A stretch of DNA of 18,550 bases from Chitinophaga pinensis (GTDB lineage: Bacteria > Bacteroidota > Bacteroidia > Chitinophagales > Chitinophagaceae), in the NCBI GenBank assembly GCA_945872805.1, contig CAMCBE010000008.1, forward strand, positions 1-18,550, read 5' to 3'. Below, piece after piece: positions 1-7,479 of this stretch (its first letter is position 1; each line of letters opens with the position of its first letter). Below the pieces are notes generated by a model that made no database searches, had not been told where the DNA came from, and saw nothing but the letters and a program-made list of their open reading frames with translations. The position numbers were made by a program, and so were the translations under genes.

Positions 1-599
1 AAATTAAAAATAACAGGATCAATGATATGTATACCTGAAAACGAATAAGGTCTTACCTCTTCAACTTGATTTACTACCCACTTATGTTCTCCTGTCGTGT
101 TGTTTCTCCAGCCTACCAATTTCATTTCATCATCGAATAAAAATTGTCGGGTACTATCTCTTTTGGTAACGGCCAAGGTAGCGAGTGGAGTAATTTTTTG
201 ATGAAATTCAAACATGCCATTTAAATCTAGGTTAGTAAGCATATCCACATTAATAACAATAAAGGGATTGTTATTCCCACTAAATTGATTTGCTGCAAAC
301 GCAAGACCACCGCCCGTTTCAAATGGCCCATCCTTTTCATGGGAAGTGAAAATTGTCATGTTGGGATCTGTGTGTAGACTTAAAAAATCAATAATTTGAT
401 CTGCAAAATGATGCACATTAATAACAACATCATGTATACCAAAACTCTTTAAATAGTCTAGATTTCGTTGAAGCAACGTCTTGCCATTCACTTCAACGAG
501 AGCCTTAGGATGGTTATCCGTGAAGGGCTTCAAGCGGGTACCTAAACCCGCGGCAAAGACCATAGCTTTAGATGCTGAAATTGTTAGATTGCTTTTCAT
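1..599 (-). CDS. Sugar-1-phosphate nucleotidyltransferase, MurU-like (partial, C-terminus beyond window)
   Basis: I translated this partial gene by hand; about 199 codons are visible and the 3' end is cut by the window edge. The N-terminus carries the nucleotidyltransferase signature AAGLGTRLKPFT near residues 16-27, followed by PKAL, then ETGGGLAF near residue 97 and VINVDM near residue 115, the metal/nucleotide-binding Asp region. The family makes NDP-sugars from NTP and a sugar 1-phosphate. The ETGGG motif and the kinase partner resemble MurU, the MurNAc-1-phosphate uridylyltransferase of the cell-wall recycling shunt; mannose-1-phosphate guanylyltransferase-like enzymes are the main alternative. 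The ATG overlaps the stop of the upstream kinase gene as TAATG, so the two are probably translationally coupled. A second Met lies at codon 13, just before the signature. The family call is firm and the substrate is inferred. Confidence 0.85.
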   Translation of the reverse strand, partial: MKSNLTISASKAMVFAAGLGTRLKPFTDNHPKALVEVNGKTLLQRNLDYLKSFGIHDVVINVHHFADQIIDFLSLHTDPNMTIFTSHEKDGPFETGGGLAFAANQFSGNNNPFIVINVDMLTNLDLNGMFEFHQKITPLATLAVTKRDSTRQFLFDDEMKLVGWRNNTTGEHKWVVNQVEEVRPYSFSGIHIIDPVIFN

Positions 600-2056
600 T
601 AATAAGATAAATTAACCCAGCCCTTCGATTCCTGTTCAACATGGGTAATAAGAGTCCTCACATTATATTTCTCCGTTAAGTGTTCAGCTAGTCTATCGGC
701 AGCAAATACACTTCTATGTTGGCCACCAGTACATCCAAAATTGATAGTTAGTCCTTCAAAATCTCTTTTCAAATAATCCTCCACCGAAATATCGATGATT
801 CCGAAAACATGTTGCAAAAAAGTTGGCATAGTGGTTTTATGCACTAAAAATTCTTTAACCTCTTTATCTCTTCCTGTTTTAGTTTTATACGACTCAATTC
901 TTCCTGGATTTAAAATACCCCTACAGTCAAATACATAGCCGCCCCCATTTCCGAAACGATCGTGAGGAATTTCTTTTTTATAGGAAAAACTATTAATATG
1001 AATCGTCAACTTTGTTTGCTCCCCGGCCACTATCGGTTCGAACTTTATTAAGATATCTGAAGCAATAACGGCTTCCAATAATTTCTGAAGAGCAGGCAGA
1101 CGTAATGGTAATTTTTTATTTTCGAGAAACCATTTTAGATTTTTAAGCGCGAATGGTATGCTAGAAATAAAATGTTGCTTTCGCTCAAACAATCCCCTAA
1201 ACCCATATGCACCAAGCGTTTGGAGCATTCGTATCAAGACAAAACCATCGTAGTTATTTAGGAAATTAGCTTTATCAAGTTTATTGTTTAGCAATCCATT
1301 TGCCTGCTCAAAATAATATTCCACTAATTCATCTCTCCACGGGTATGGCATTTGTGCTCTTGCCTGCCAAAGGAGAGAGGCAATATCATACTGCAAAGCA
1401 CCTTGCATTCCACCTTGATAATCGATTAAAAATACCTCACCATTGTTGACCATTACATTTCTACTTTGGCAATCCCTGTGCATAAAATATTGATTCTCTT
1501 CCTGCACTAAGTAACTGCTAAGCATTTCAAAATCATTCAACAGCAAGTTTTTGTCATAAGGCAAGTCTAATGCACGAACGAAATAATATAAAAAATAGAG
1601 AAGATCAGAATAAATAGCTTGCTTATCGAATGACTTTGTTGCAATGCATCTATTATAATCCAACTCTTTGCCTCCAATTATCTGAAGCCGTGCTAGAGCA
1701 GCACATGTTTTTTTAAACAACACTAAGACTTCATCAGTAAATCCTTCTTGCTTTATTCGATCAAATAATGATTGATCACCTAGGTCAGATTGCACATAAA
1801 ATTGACGGGATTCATCTGCATATACAATTGCTGGAACAGATAAGCCAAGTTCACTAAAATGTTCTGAAAAAGCAATGAAGGCTTCGTTTTCCGGAATGTT
1901 TGTTGGATTATAGGTAAGAATAAAAGAACTCTCATCATGCTGAAACCTGAAATACTGCCTATTGCTTCCTGCCCCTTTCAGTGAATCAAGATGAATCTCG
2001 TGATGAGGCTGCCACTTTTTAAGCGAAGTCAATATATGTTGAAATCCTTCTTGCAT
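599..2056 (-). CDS. AmgK-like APH-fold sugar kinase fused to a RapZ C-terminal domain
   Basis: This is a two-domain protein of 485 residues. Residues about 1-330 are an aminoglycoside-phosphotransferase-fold kinase: GAGSNRQYFRF at 28-38 resembles the nucleotide-binding start of AmgK (MurNAc/GlcNAc anomeric kinase), HRDCQSRN at 193-200 is the catalytic loop with D195 and N200, and LIDYQGG at 210-216 holds the metal-binding D212. Residues about 345-485 match the RapZ C-terminal domain: FDCRGILNPGR at 376-386, TGRDKEV at 394-400 and GCTGGQHRSV at 441-450. In enterobacterial RapZ this domain binds small RNAs and senses glucosamine-6-phosphate; the N-terminal Walker ATPase of RapZ is absent here. 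Together with the overlapping downstream nucleotidyltransferase it would turn a free amino sugar into its 1-phosphate and then an NDP-sugar. A TAACTTTG box lies 8 bases upstream of the ATG. Domain assignments are good; substrate and any regulatory role are inferred. Confidence 0.85.
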   Translation of the reverse strand: MQEGFQHILTSLKKWQPHHEIHLDSLKGAGSNRQYFRFQHDESSFILTYNPTNIPENEAFIAFSEHFSELGLSVPAIVYADESRQFYVQSDLGDQSLFDRIKQEGFTDEVLVLFKKTCAALARLQIIGGKELDYNRCIATKSFDKQAIYSDLLYFLYYFVRALDLPYDKNLLLNDFEMLSSYLVQEENQYFMHRDCQSRNVMVNNGEVFLIDYQGGMQGALQYDIASLLWQARAQMPYPWRDELVEYYFEQANGLLNNKLDKANFLNNYDGFVLIRMLQTLGAYGFRGLFERKQHFISSIPFALKNLKWFLENKKLPLRLPALQKLLEAVIASDILIKFEPIVAGEQTKLTIHINSFSYKKEIPHDRFGNGGGYVFDCRGILNPGRIESYKTKTGRDKEVKEFLVHKTTMPTFLQHVFGIIDISVEDYLKRDFEGLTINFGCTGGQHRSVFAADRLAEHLTEKYNVRTLITHVEQESKGWVNLSY

Positions 2057-2063
2057 AGAACCA

Positions 2064-2071
2064 CAAAGTTA
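2064..2071 (-). promoter_or_regulatory. Promoter -7 box (TAnnTTTG type) of the kinase-RapZ_C gene
   Basis: On the minus strand this reads TAACTTTG, a full match to the Bacteroidota sigma-ABfr -7 consensus TAnnTTTG, close to the ATG at 2056. I saw no convincing -33 TTG element. It lies in the 60-bp divergent gap shared with the RNA methyltransferase gene. Confidence 0.55.
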
Positions 2072-2104
2072 TCTTTTATTCTTAATCGAAAATCAGCACT
2101 ACCT

Positions 2105-2112
2105 TATCTTTG
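2105..2112 (+). promoter_or_regulatory. Promoter -7 box of the trmH-ubiA-ruvX operon
   Basis: TATCTTTG matches TAnnTTTG and ends 4 bases before the ATG at 2117, implying a very short or leaderless 5' end, or use of the next in-frame ATG at 2132. The -33 element is not obvious. Confidence 0.5.
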
Positions 2113-2116
2113 TAGT

Positions 2117-2650
2117 ATGTTGAAAAAGACAATGGATGAATTACAACGCCTTAGTCCTGACGAATTCAAGGCTGCTAAAAAAACACCTGTAGTGGTGATC
2201 CTTGAAAATATCCGCAGCATGCACAATGTAGGAAGCGTATTTAGAACCTGTGATGGATTTAGAATTGAAAAATTATTGCTGTGTGGCTTTACCCCTAAAC
2301 CACCCCATCGCGACATTCATAAGACGGCGTTAGGGGCTACAGAATCTGTAGATTGGGCGTCGTATGACAATACAACTGATGCAATAGATGAACTAAAGAA
2401 AATTGGGTATACTGTTTATGCAGTTGAACAAGCGCATAATAGTATTTTACTACAGGATATAGACATGGCCCACAACCGTAAAATTGCCATTATATTTGGC
2501 AACGAGGCAGAAGGAGTAACGAATGAATCAATCGCTGCAGCGGATGGATGCATAGAAATACCACAAGCAGGCAGCAAACATTCCTTTAATATCAGCGTAG
2601 CTGCTGGCATTGTATTATGGGAATTATTTAAACGAACAAATCTTAAGTAA
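2117..2650 (+). CDS. TrmH/SpoU-family RNA 2'-O-methyltransferase
   Basis: The likely product is a 177-residue SAM-dependent RNA ribose methyltransferase of the SPOUT class (trefoil-knot fold). The three family motifs are visible: NIRSMHNVGSVFRTCDGF near residues 31-48, IIFGNEAEGV near 125-134, and IPQAGSKHSFNISVAAGIVLWE near 147-168, where the Asn-Ile-Ser-Val segment forms the knot and SAM pocket. The reading frame extends upstream to 1991, but that part overlaps the divergent kinase gene and its promoter; a start at 2117, or at 2132 (MDELQRL), gives the usual length of the short single-domain members. The RNA target (tRNA or rRNA) cannot be read from the sequence. It heads a plus-strand operon with the prenyltransferase 16 bases downstream. 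Confidence 0.88.
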   Translation: MLKKTMDELQRLSPDEFKAAKKTPVVVILENIRSMHNVGSVFRTCDGFRIEKLLLCGFTPKPPHRDIHKTALGATESVDWASYDNTTDAIDELKKIGYTVYAVEQAHNSILLQDIDMAHNRKIAIIFGNEAEGVTNESIAAADGCIEIPQAGSKHSFNISVAAGIVLWELFKRTNLK

Positions 2651-2666
2651 AAGACAAACGAAGTAC

Positions 2667-3581
2667 ATGAGCAAGGTTAAAAATTATTTGTCTCTCATTA
2701 AATTCTCGCATACCATTTTCGCTATGCCATTTGCCCTGATTGGGTTTTTCATGGGAGTTTATACCATAATGAACTCTGGTGATACCTCTTCCATAAAAGG
2801 CATTGATGTAATCATCGAATACAGTAAAACACATCGCCTAATATTTATTTACATCATAGCCTGTATGGTTTTTGCACGCAGTGCTGCTATGGCATTCAAT
2901 AGATACTTAGATAGAGAGTTTGATGCGAAAAATCCACGTACTGCCATTCGAGAAATTCCAAGTGGCATTATTAGTCCGTCTAGCGCACTTCGCTTTACCA
3001 TTCTTAATTCAATGCTGTTTGTGGGCTTTGCATTCATGATTAACATTAAGTGCTTTCTGCTTTCCCCTATTGCCTTAATCATTATTTTAGGCTACAGTTA
3101 TACAAAACGATTTACAGCATTATGTCATGTTGTGTTAGGACTAGGATTATCATTGGCTCCTGCTGGAGCATTCATTGCCGTAACGCAATCAATAGACCTT
3201 TCAGTCATCTTATTATCCCTTGCTGTCATTGGTTGGGTGAGTGGCTTTGATATTATTTATTCACTGCAAGACGATGCATTTGATTCATCACAGGGATTAT
3301 GGTCAATTCCGTCGGCATTAGGAAGGGAAAAAGCACTTAGGCTTTCTCGAATCTTGCATATTATCACGGCTATATTGATTTACTTGGCAGGTTTCCAATT
3401 TGATTTTGGCATTTCATATACCATAGGAGCTGTTTTATTTACTTGGCTGCTCGTTTACCAACATAGCTTGGTTCGGCCAGATGATCTAAGCCGGGTGAAT
3501 ATTGCCTTTATGACAGCCAATGGAATAGCGAGCATTGCTTTTGCTATTTTTGTAATTGCAGACCTTATTTTATTTAAATAA
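2667..3581 (+). CDS. UbiA-family prenyltransferase (4-hydroxybenzoate polyprenyltransferase-like, possibly MqnP)
   Basis: The product is a polytopic membrane protein of 304 residues from the ATG at 2667; the longer frame from 2610 overlaps the previous gene. Both Asp-rich Mg-prenyl-diphosphate motifs are present: NRYLDREFDAKNPRT at 78-92 and DIIYSLQDDAFD at 195-206. The hydrophobic segments between them fit the usual UbiA helices. The combination of DAKNPRT, a following REIPSG and GFDIIYSLQD resembles the UbiA-like group that includes MqnP, the prenyltransferase of futalosine-pathway menaquinone synthesis. A ubiquinone role is unlikely in Bacteroidota. The quinone substrate is inferred. The gene lies between an RNA methyltransferase and ruvX with gaps of 16 and 4 bases, so the three are very probably co-transcribed. 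Confidence 0.85.
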   Translation: MSKVKNYLSLIKFSHTIFAMPFALIGFFMGVYTIMNSGDTSSIKGIDVIIEYSKTHRLIFIYIIACMVFARSAAMAFNRYLDREFDAKNPRTAIREIPSGIISPSSALRFTILNSMLFVGFAFMINIKCFLLSPIALIIILGYSYTKRFTALCHVVLGLGLSLAPAGAFIAVTQSIDLSVILLSLAVIGWVSGFDIIYSLQDDAFDSSQGLWSIPSALGREKALRLSRILHIITAILIYLAGFQFDFGISYTIGAVLFTWLLVYQHSLVRPDDLSRVNIAFMTANGIASIAFAIFVIADLILFK

Positions 3582-3585
3582 TACC

Positions 3586-3999
3586 ATGGGAAGGATCATT
3601 GCACTTGATTATGGAAAAAAGAGAACAGGCATTGCTGTAACTGATCCATTGCAGATCATCGCAACTGGACTTACAACAGTTGATACACAAACCCTTTTTG
3701 ATTTTTTGAAGCAGTATATTTCAACTGAAGTAGTTGAAAAAATAGTGATAGGCGACCCGTTGAATCTTGATGGCACCGAAACAGATTCAACGGCTGCAGT
3801 AAAACATTGCATCAGGAGATTAAAAAATACATTTCCAACCATACCAATCGTAACTATCGATGAACGCTATACCTCTAAAATAGCATCTAAGGCAATGGTT
3901 GAGATGGGGATGAAAAAAAAGGAGCGTCAAAAAAAAGGGATTATAGATGAGGTTGCCGCGACTATGATGCTGCAGGAGTATTTGGGGGAGAGAGGTTGA
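3586..3999 (+). CDS. ruvX: RuvX/YqgF pre-16S rRNA nuclease (Holliday-junction-resolvase-like)
   Basis: This 137-residue protein has the standard family length from the ATG at 3586, 4 bases after the previous stop. An RNase H-like fold is indicated by ALDYGKKRTGIAVTD near residues 6-20 (first catalytic Asp), VIGDPLNLDGTE in the middle, TIDERYTSKIA near 90-100 (Glu) and IDEVAATMMLQEYL near the end (last Asp). In E. coli the homologue YqgF matures the 5' end of 16S rRNA; the resolvase activity in the family name is less certain. The last codons (GERG, stop) read into a GTTGAGG/GTTTAGG low-complexity repeat that fills the 31-bp convergent gap to def, so the natural C-terminus may have been altered by the repeat. 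Confidence 0.9.
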   Translation: MGRIIALDYGKKRTGIAVTDPLQIIATGLTTVDTQTLFDFLKQYISTEVVEKIVIGDPLNLDGTETDSTAAVKHCIRRLKNTFPTIPIVTIDERYTSKIASKAMVEMGMKKKERQKKGIIDEVAATMMLQEYLGERG

Positions 4000-4030
4000 G
4001 GAAGGGTTTAGGAAGGTTTAAGGAGGTTTA
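3990..4030. repeat. GTTTAGG/GTTGAGG decamer-type repeat at the ruvX/def junction
   Basis: Four imperfect 10-11-base units begin GTTGAGG, GTTTAGG, GTTTAAGG and GTTTATT. The repeat covers the ruvX stop codon and ends at the def stop codon. Related copies lie at 4648-4690 and inside the GNAT gene at 13142-13221. Confidence 0.7.
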
Positions 4031-4609
4031 TTATTTTGGTAGAAGCATTTTATAGCCAGCTTTAACTCTTCCTGAGGAAATATCATCTAACTTTTTCTTC
4101 AACAGTTTTTTTCTAAATGGAGAAATACGATCGATAAATAATTTCCCTTCAATGTGGTCGTATTCATGCATAATCACTCTAGCATTAAGCCCCTTATACT
4201 TTTCAATTTTTAATTGAAAATTTTCATCTAAATATTCAATCGTTAATGAGCTTTCTCTGCTCACTTCCTCTCTAAAGCCGGGTAAGCTCAAACATCCTTC
4301 ATCACAAATCCAAGCTGGACCAGTAAGCTCTGTAATGTGTGCATTTATAAATACAATTTTCTTCCCTCCTTCTCCTTCAAATCCCTTTCTTTCCTCATCA
4401 TCGCTTTTTTCAAATACCTGTTGAGTATCTATCACAAATAATCGTATGGCTTTATTAATTTGTGGAGCTGCTAATCCCATTCCATTAGAATGGTACATGG
4501 TTTCCCACATATCTGCTATTAGCTTTTGAAGATCGGGATAACCCGCATCAATATCTTTACAAACGTGTCTTAGTATTGGATGACCATATGCAACTATGGG
4601 GAGAATCAT
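4031..4609 (-). CDS. def: Peptide deformylase
   Basis: This enzyme removes the N-formyl group from nascent proteins. It has 192 residues and all three metalloenzyme motifs: GMGLAAPQ at 43-50, EGCLS at 104-108 (metal-ligand Cys) and HEYDH at 148-152 (two His ligands and the catalytic Glu). Residues about 66-83 form a charged insertion (KSDDEERKGFEGEGGKK) between the first and second motifs, longer than in E. coli Def; I believe such insertions are common in Bacteroidota versions. A TAACTTTG box ends 4 bases before the ATG. The gene converges on ruvX across a repeat and lies downstream of the phosphorylase-like gene on the same strand, with another repeat between them. Confidence 0.95.
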   Translation of the reverse strand: MILPIVAYGHPILRHVCKDIDAGYPDLQKLIADMWETMYHSNGMGLAAPQINKAIRLFVIDTQQVFEKSDDEERKGFEGEGGKKIVFINAHITELTGPAWICDEGCLSLPGFREEVSRESSLTIEYLDENFQLKIEKYKGLNARVIMHEYDHIEGKLFIDRISPFRKKLLKKKLDDISSGRVKAGYKMLLPK

Positions 4610-4613
4610 GGTG

Positions 4614-4621
4614 CAAAGTTA
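4614..4621 (-). promoter_or_regulatory. Promoter -7 box of def
   Basis: The minus strand reads TAACTTTG, an exact TAnnTTTG match, 4 bases before the def ATG at 4609. No clear -33 TTG is seen in the expected place. Confidence 0.5.
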
Positions 4622-4647
4622 AAGAAAGTTTGATAGAATAATACTGA

Positions 4648-4690
4648 CTAAACCTATCTCAACTTCCCTAAACCTTTCTCAACATTCTTG
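4648..4690. repeat. CTAAACC/CTCAACC decamer repeat between glgP-like and def
   Basis: This is four consecutive 10-base units alternating CTAAACCT and CTCAAC types, with exact 20-base spacing between like units. It is the reverse-complement orientation of the 3990-4030 repeat, so the two bracket def as an inverted pair. Confidence 0.7.
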
Positions 4691-4694
4691 GAAA

Positions 4695-6356
4695 CTACCC
4701 ATTATACAGCAACTCATAATACTCATGCGCCATTCGATTTGAGTCAAATTTAAATCGCACGTCCTTCATACCGTTTTGAACTACTTGTCTCCACGTATGG
4801 GGATTATCATAATATAAAGGAAGAATTTCTTCATGCAAAATGCGATACACTTCATCAAGATCATACTGATCTTGATCCTGTACATTCATACTTTCATAAT
4901 CTAACGGAGGCACAACAAATCCATTGTTTCCATGATTTATGAACTCTACTATCCAACCATCATTGGTTGAAAAATTAACTGCCCCATTCATTGCTGCTGT
5001 CATGCCACTTGTACCCGATGCTTCGCGAGGAACACGAGGGTTATTCAACCAAATATCAGACGCCTGCTTGAGTCTCTTACTCAAGCCGAGCTCATAGCCT
5101 GTGCAAACCGCCATATTATGATATTGTTTGCTCAAATGCACCAGGTGATTGAATTCAGTTATTGCTGGATAGTCTACGGGATAAGGCTTCCCAGCCCAAA
5201 TGCATTGAACAGGATATTTTTTATTAGTCATCAATTCGTGGAATCTATCCCTATCGCGGGTAATCATGTCTGCGCGTTTATACCCTGCGAAACGTCTTGC
5301 CCATACAATAGTAAACACATCTGGATCCAATAGCTTTCCAGTTTGATCGGCCACTAAATCAAAGGCTCTTTTCTTTAAATATTTCTTTCTATCTATGAAA
5401 CGCTCATCATTTTGTTCGTCCATTGCAAAATACAATTGCTTATCTGACCAGTAACGCCAATTTTGAGAATTGGTGACATGAATAATGGGACAAATACCTT
5501 CATGTTTATTCCACATTTTTCGACTCACATGGCCATGCAATTCGGATACGGCATTAGACAATCGGGCAAAACGCAATGCAACAAGCGAGTGATTAAATTG
5601 ATCATCTTTCATGCCAGTGATTCGTCGTACTTCATCTAATGGCACTCCATTGAAGTAAGACATCTTATGGCATAGATAAATATCATGCTTTTCATTTCCG
5701 GCTTCTTCAGGAGTATGCGTAGTAAAGACTAAGCGTTTCTTTATTTCCTCAAGATCTCCTTTGAATTTTTTATACAAATAAAAAGCAGATGAAATGGCAT
5801 GTGCTTCATTGAGGTGATATACTTCAGGATTAAACCCAAGCTCATCAACTAGCTTGGCTCCACCAACTCCAAGTAAAATAAACTGTGCCACTTTGGTTGC
5901 AACGTTTGCATCATACAAACGATGTGTGATGGTTTGAGAAACATAATCATTCTCAGGGCAATCAGTACTCAATAAGAAAAGTGGGGCAGACTTAAATGTT
6001 TCTGGATTAAGGTAAAAAACCTTTATCCAAACAGGAGCATCATGAATCATGATTTGAAACTTAATGCCTGTATCTTCTAGAAAATTATATATTTTTTCGT
6101 TCCACTGAACTTGCAATGTCTGATCTTGATTTCTTGCTTGATCATAATAACCATACTTCCAGAGAATCCCTATACCAATAAGGTTTTGACGCAACTCATA
6201 TGCACTTCTCAAGTGTGATCCAGATAAAAAACCAAGACCACCACTATAAATTTTTAAGGGTTGATGAATTGCAAATTCCATGGAGAAATAAGCAACTTTT
6301 TTTGAATACGTAGAATCTGATGTGTACGGAACTGTGTAATTGGTAAATCCTGTCAT
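4695..6356 (-). CDS. GT35 alpha-glucan (glycogen/starch) phosphorylase-like protein with Thr at the PLP-lysine site
   Basis: From the ATG at 6356 the protein has 553 residues, similar to the short alpha-glucan phosphorylase group rather than the ~800-residue E. coli/animal type. GGLGFLSGSHL lies near residue 39, HLNEAHA in the middle, and ARRFAGYKRAD at 353-363 holds R355 and K360, which correspond to the phosphate-contacting Arg/Lys of muscle phosphorylase. The segment EASGTSGMTAAMNGAV matches the PLP-attachment motif GTGNMKxxLNGA, but the Schiff-base Lys is Thr453 (codon ACA at 5000-4998). Ordinary phosphorolysis needs that lysine, so the activity is doubtful. The frame opens at a TTG (6383), but that TTG lies inside a TAACTTG box that looks like the promoter -7 element, and AGAGG precedes the ATG at 6356. 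Family call good, function uncertain. Confidence 0.82.
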   Translation of the reverse strand: MTGFTNYTVPYTSDSTYSKKVAYFSMEFAIHQPLKIYSGGLGFLSGSHLRSAYELRQNLIGIGILWKYGYYDQARNQDQTLQVQWNEKIYNFLEDTGIKFQIMIHDAPVWIKVFYLNPETFKSAPLFLLSTDCPENDYVSQTITHRLYDANVATKVAQFILLGVGGAKLVDELGFNPEVYHLNEAHAISSAFYLYKKFKGDLEEIKKRLVFTTHTPEEAGNEKHDIYLCHKMSYFNGVPLDEVRRITGMKDDQFNHSLVALRFARLSNAVSELHGHVSRKMWNKHEGICPIIHVTNSQNWRYWSDKQLYFAMDEQNDERFIDRKKYLKKRAFDLVADQTGKLLDPDVFTIVWARRFAGYKRADMITRDRDRFHELMTNKKYPVQCIWAGKPYPVDYPAITEFNHLVHLSKQYHNMAVCTGYELGLSKRLKQASDIWLNNPRVPREASGTSGMTAAMNGAVNFSTNDGWIVEFINHGNNGFVVPPLDYESMNVQDQDQYDLDEVYRILHEEILPLYYDNPHTWRQVVQNGMKDVRFKFDSNRMAHEYYELLYNG

Positions 6357-6531
6357 GCCTCTTTTCGTTAGATTAGGCTGCAAGTTAATCTGATTTATTT
6401 AAACGATAAAAATTAATATGTATATAAAACACATAGCTCCTATTTACTTAGCATAACAGCTGAAAATAATTCCTATAAGATCGATGCTGACAACTTGGTT
6501 CATATTCCTTTACTTTGTAAAAACACAGTTT

Positions 6532-7479
6532 ATGCGATTACTTATAGCAACCTTGTCCTTTTTTTTGCTATTAAGTTCATGTGGCAAAAAAATCAAGGAT
6601 GTAAACAGTGATGAGCCCATTGCAGCGGTAGATTTTATTGAATCATTTAAAGAGCATGAATTACCAATCAACTTCAATACAGTTAATTTAGTCGGAAAAG
6701 AGTCTGATAGCTTTTTTATCAAATCGAAAAAAGTACTGCAATTTATTCCAGACAGCCTTTTTAAAAAATCATTTAACAAAGCAACAGACCTAAGCTTCTA
6801 CAGAATGGGGAGATACAATGTAGAGTCAGAAGAAACCTATTTATTTCTTGTCGCAGAAAAGAGAGAAAAAAAAGTAGCGTATATCATATGCTTTGATAAA
6901 AATCGAAATTATAGTGCGGGAATGGAACTCGCTCAAAAAAGCGATGACCCTGGTGTTATTTTTGAAGGAGGCATTGATAAAAAATTAACAGTTATTAAGA
7001 TTAAAAATAAAAAATCAGCAGAAGGTAAAATTATCTACAATAAGAGTGCCTATGTATACAACACAGAAGGATTATTTACATTAATCCTTACAGAAAGCAA
7101 TGAACCTGTTGAAGAATCAATTGTGCAAAATCCAATCGACACGCTGCCAGCAAAAAATCCATTAAGCGGTAATTACGTAGAGGATAAAAATAATTTTGTT
7201 TCAATTCGCGATGGCAGTAAACCCAATAAGCTGATTGTTTTCATGAAACTGGCTAAGCATGCAGGCAAGTGTGTTGGCACACTTCGAGGAGATATTATTC
7301 AAGTTAAACCGAAAGTGTTTCAATACAATAAATCAGACGATCATTGCATCATTGAATTCAATTTTAAAAACAACAGCGTAAAAGTGAGAGAATTAGAAGC
7401 ATGTGGAAACCATAGAGGTATTCGATGCACATTTGATGGAAACTACATGAAGGAGTCTAAAAAATCATCCCTTCGATAA
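6532..7479 (+). CDS. Lipoprotein of unknown function
   Basis: From the ATG at 6532 the product has 315 residues. It begins with a lipoprotein signal peptide, MRLLIATLSFFLLLSSC, with the lipobox Cys at position 17, so it should be anchored in a membrane facing the periplasm or cell surface. The upstream extension to 6484 would bury this signal and is rejected. The N-terminal two thirds is Lys/Glu-rich without a motif I recognise. The last ~100 residues form a separate segment beginning SGNYV and ending FDGNYMKE, with four cysteines (KCVG, DHCII, EACG, IRCTF). It resembles small beta-rich modules attached to many Bacteroidota hypothetical proteins; I cannot name it. The 3' end overlaps the convergent lysA gene by 23 bases, with no terminator between them. 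Confidence 0.8.
   Translation: MRLLIATLSFFLLLSSCGKKIKDVNSDEPIAAVDFIESFKEHELPINFNTVNLVGKESDSFFIKSKKVLQFIPDSLFKKSFNKATDLSFYRMGRYNVESEETYLFLVAEKREKKVAYIICFDKNRNYSAGMELAQKSDDPGVIFEGGIDKKLTVIKIKNKKSAEGKIIYNKSAYVYNTEGLFTLILTESNEPVEESIVQNPIDTLPAKNPLSGNYVEDKNNFVSIRDGSKPNKLIVFMKLAKHAGKCVGTLRGDIIQVKPKVFQYNKSDDHCIIEFNFKNNSVKVRELEACGNHRGIRCTFDGNYMKESKKSSLR

Noticed and set aside
1991..2116. N-terminal extension of the RNA methyltransferase frame.
   Set aside because: It overlaps the divergent kinase gene and both promoter boxes, and family members lack it.
6357..6383. TTG start for the phosphorylase-like gene.
   Set aside because: The TTG lies in a TAACTTG sequence that looks like the -7 promoter box, and a better ATG with AGAGG upstream is at 6356.
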